NCBI GenBank assembly: GCA_910578105.1
Contig: CAJTPD010000001.1
Location: forward strand, 372,001-436,000
Length of the DNA: 64,000 nt
Direction: 5' to 3'
DNA from: an uncultured Odoribacter sp.
Lineage (GTDB): Bacteria; Bacteroidota; Bacteroidia; Bacteroidales; Marinifilaceae
The stretch's first letter is position 1. The number at the start of each line of letters is the position of its first letter. Below, piece by piece: positions 62,692 to 64,000 of this stretch. The notes under the pieces were generated by a model. That model had not been told where the DNA came from. It saw only the letters and a program-made list of their open reading frames with translations, and searched no databases. The translations under genes were made by a program, and so were the position numbers.

Positions 62692-63867
62692 TCATTTCAT
62701 TTCGGTGAGTTTTGCCTGCATCTCTTCATATTTTTTCAAATATTGAGAATCCCTGTTTCTTAATTTATAATACAATGCTTTCAAAACTTGCATCGCATTT
62801 ATATCACCAGGTTTTAAGTCCAGACATTTTTCAAAATCCGGAATAAGCAATTCATAACTCTTGTAAACGTTTTCTATCTCTTTGTTATATTCATTGACAT
62901 CGACGATATTGTTTACTTTTTCAGCATATGCATTCACTTCCTCCAATTTGAAGTTGCTTAGCATAATCTGGGAATAAAAATCTTTGGGATCAAGTTCCAA
63001 TGTTTTTTCGAACATTTCTTTTGCTTTATCCTGTTGTTTCGTTTTTTCGTACAAAGTTCCCTTAGCCCTGTAAAATGAAGCATTGTTCGGATCTTGCTTA
63101 ATCGCCGCATCCAGATAAACCTCTGCTTTTTCGGATTCTCCGCTATTCAGATAATAGTTAATCAATTCTACCAACATATAAGAATTATCCGGAAAAAGCT
63201 CGTAACCTTTGTGCAAATAAGTTATAGCTTCTTCTTCTTTTCCTTGTTCTTTCAAGACATTGGCCAGCATCGCATAAGCTCTTGCCGGTTCATAATTCAA
63301 TTTCAGAGTTTCTTTATAATATTTTTCTGCTTCCGGAAAATCACCTGCTTTCTGAGCTGCAACGGCAGTATTAAAAATAACAGCAGTATCCGTTTTTGCC
63401 GGTTGTTCCAAAGTCATAACCGGAGAATTTTCAATCTCCAATACCCGTTTAAAAGCAATTAAAGCCCCTTTAAAGTCTTCTTTATTGTATCTATCAACAG
63501 CCTGATTGGTATAATCAATAACCAAATTTCTATACTGGGTTTCCAGTTTCTTTCCATATTTCTTTTTAACATCCAGTTCTATTACTTTCTGATAAGCTTC
63601 CCAAGCTTTGTCCAAAGCATTAGGATCTAATTTTTTATAGTCGGCTACCGGACTTTCAAAAATAGCCTGATAAATCTGGCCTTTAACGAAATAAGCTTTA
63701 TCATAATTTACACAAGCTTCGTGAGCAATTGCTTCGTCAACCAACTCTTTGGCCTTGTCTAATTTCCCTGAAGTAAAATAGCTGGTTGCCTGAGTCAATT
63801 TTCCTTTCTGTGCAAACGCAACAGTTGCACAAACAAGTAAAATCAGAATAAAGGATAGTTTTTTCAT
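62692..63867 (-). CDS. Exported tetratricopeptide-repeat protein
   Basis: The 391-residue protein has a signal peptide ending FAQ at about residue 20 and then TPR-type helical repeats. Clear units are around residues 150-300 (AEKYYKETLKLNYEPARAYA, then AITYLHKGYELFPDN, AEVYLDAAIKQDPNN, AKEMFEKTLELDPKD). It probably acts as a periplasmic scaffold. It follows an acidic-tailed gene, possibly gyrA, on the same strand. No enzymatic motif is present. Confidence 0.88.
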   Translation of the reverse strand: MKKLSFILILLVCATVAFAQKGKLTQATSYFTSGKLDKAKELVDEAIAHEACVNYDKAYFVKGQIYQAIFESPVADYKKLDPNALDKAWEAYQKVIELDVKKKYGKKLETQYRNLVIDYTNQAVDRYNKEDFKGALIAFKRVLEIENSPVMTLEQPAKTDTAVIFNTAVAAQKAGDFPEAEKYYKETLKLNYEPARAYAMLANVLKEQGKEEEAITYLHKGYELFPDNSYMLVELINYYLNSGESEKAEVYLDAAIKQDPNNASFYRAKGTLYEKTKQQDKAKEMFEKTLELDPKDFYSQIMLSNFKLEEVNAYAEKVNNIVDVNEYNKEIENVYKSYELLIPDFEKCLDLKPGDINAMQVLKALYYKLRNRDSQYLKKYEEMQAKLTEMK

Positions 63868-63927
63868 ACGTATAATTATTTAATTATTGTTTTTCCACAT
63901 AAATTAACGTGTCCTGAATTATTTTTG

Positions 63928-64000
63928 TTAGCTTTCACTATTATTTTCTCCAACTTCTTCTTCCCCCTTCTCTCCCGTTTCTCCATTGTTTTCTTCTTCT
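63928..64000 (-). CDS. Acidic C-terminal tail of a cut-off gene, possibly gyrA
   Basis: The last 23 codons before a TAA at 63928-63930 encode a Glu/Asn/Gly-rich tail (EEENNGETGEKGEEEVGEN). GyrA in Bacteroidetes often ends in an acidic low-complexity tail and is often followed by a TPR gene as here. The gene name is inferred from that arrangement only. The rest lies beyond the window. Confidence 0.5.
   Translation of the reverse strand, partial: EEENNGETGEKGEEEVGENNSES

Overview
The window looks like chromosomal core sequence of a Bacteroidales gut anaerobe. The supporting signs are Bacteroidetes-type promoters (TTTG at -33, TAnnTTTG at -7), an S46 dipeptidyl-peptidase, a DUF3078 barrel protein, a reverse rubrerythrin, the purH-mreBCD-mrdA-rodA cluster and acetate/butyrate kinases. 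The gene mix resembles Odoribacteraceae, but this is an impression without a database search. No phage, insertion sequence, CRISPR array or tRNA was seen. Coding density is high and most gene groups are separated by clear hairpin terminators.

Layout. 1-5.1 kb: end of a yqgE-like gene, the RNase P RNA gene (rnpB), L-serine dehydratase, a bifunctional-nuclease-family protein, then pgi and a phosphofructokinase whose active site looks pyrophosphate-dependent. 5.2-10.2 kb (minus): dcuB, periplasmic L-asparaginase and two related porins, which together look like an asparagine/aspartate to fumarate respiration locus. 10.3-16.6 kb: a lipoprotein, pta-ackA, an actin-like ATPase, an AlaX-type editing protein and a fabG-type reductase. 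16.7-22.2 kb: a VWA membrane protein and an AddA/RecB-like helicase-nuclease. 22.3-26.4 kb (minus): RRM protein, butyrate kinase, serine hydrolase, class IV aminotransferase. 26.5-32.1 kb (plus): hypothetical, DUF2520 protein, KdsC-like phosphatase, UbiA prenyltransferase, Maf, DPP11. 32.2-34.5 kb: an oxidative-stress island (Fe-SOD, a 34-residue membrane ORF, PerR-like regulator, reverse rubrerythrin). 34.6-39.7 kb: gpmA, fbaB, ftcD, hutI. 39.8-47 kb (minus): rod-shape operon with purH. 47.2-51 kb: two small envelope proteins, aminopeptidase P and an XRE regulator with an operator array. 51-64 kb (minus): trpS, pyrD-pyrK, uvrA, rpsF-rpsR-rplI, mltG, a nucleoid-associated protein, a DUF3078 protein, a short-chain dehydrogenase, a TPR protein and the acidic tail of a cut-off gene.

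The most unusual item is the actin-like ATPase at 13515-14591. Its phosphate-1 motif, which opens the chain in ordinary actin-like proteins (including MreB in this window), is the last element of the chain. The N terminus starts where the sequence after that motif should continue, and a stop codon lies just upstream of the start. This is what a circular permutation predicts. Other leads are the XRE operators that contain the -7 promoter element, a pair of matching palindromes 126 bp apart in the sod-perR intergenic region, a small membrane ORF there, and a butyrate kinase without its usual partner gene.
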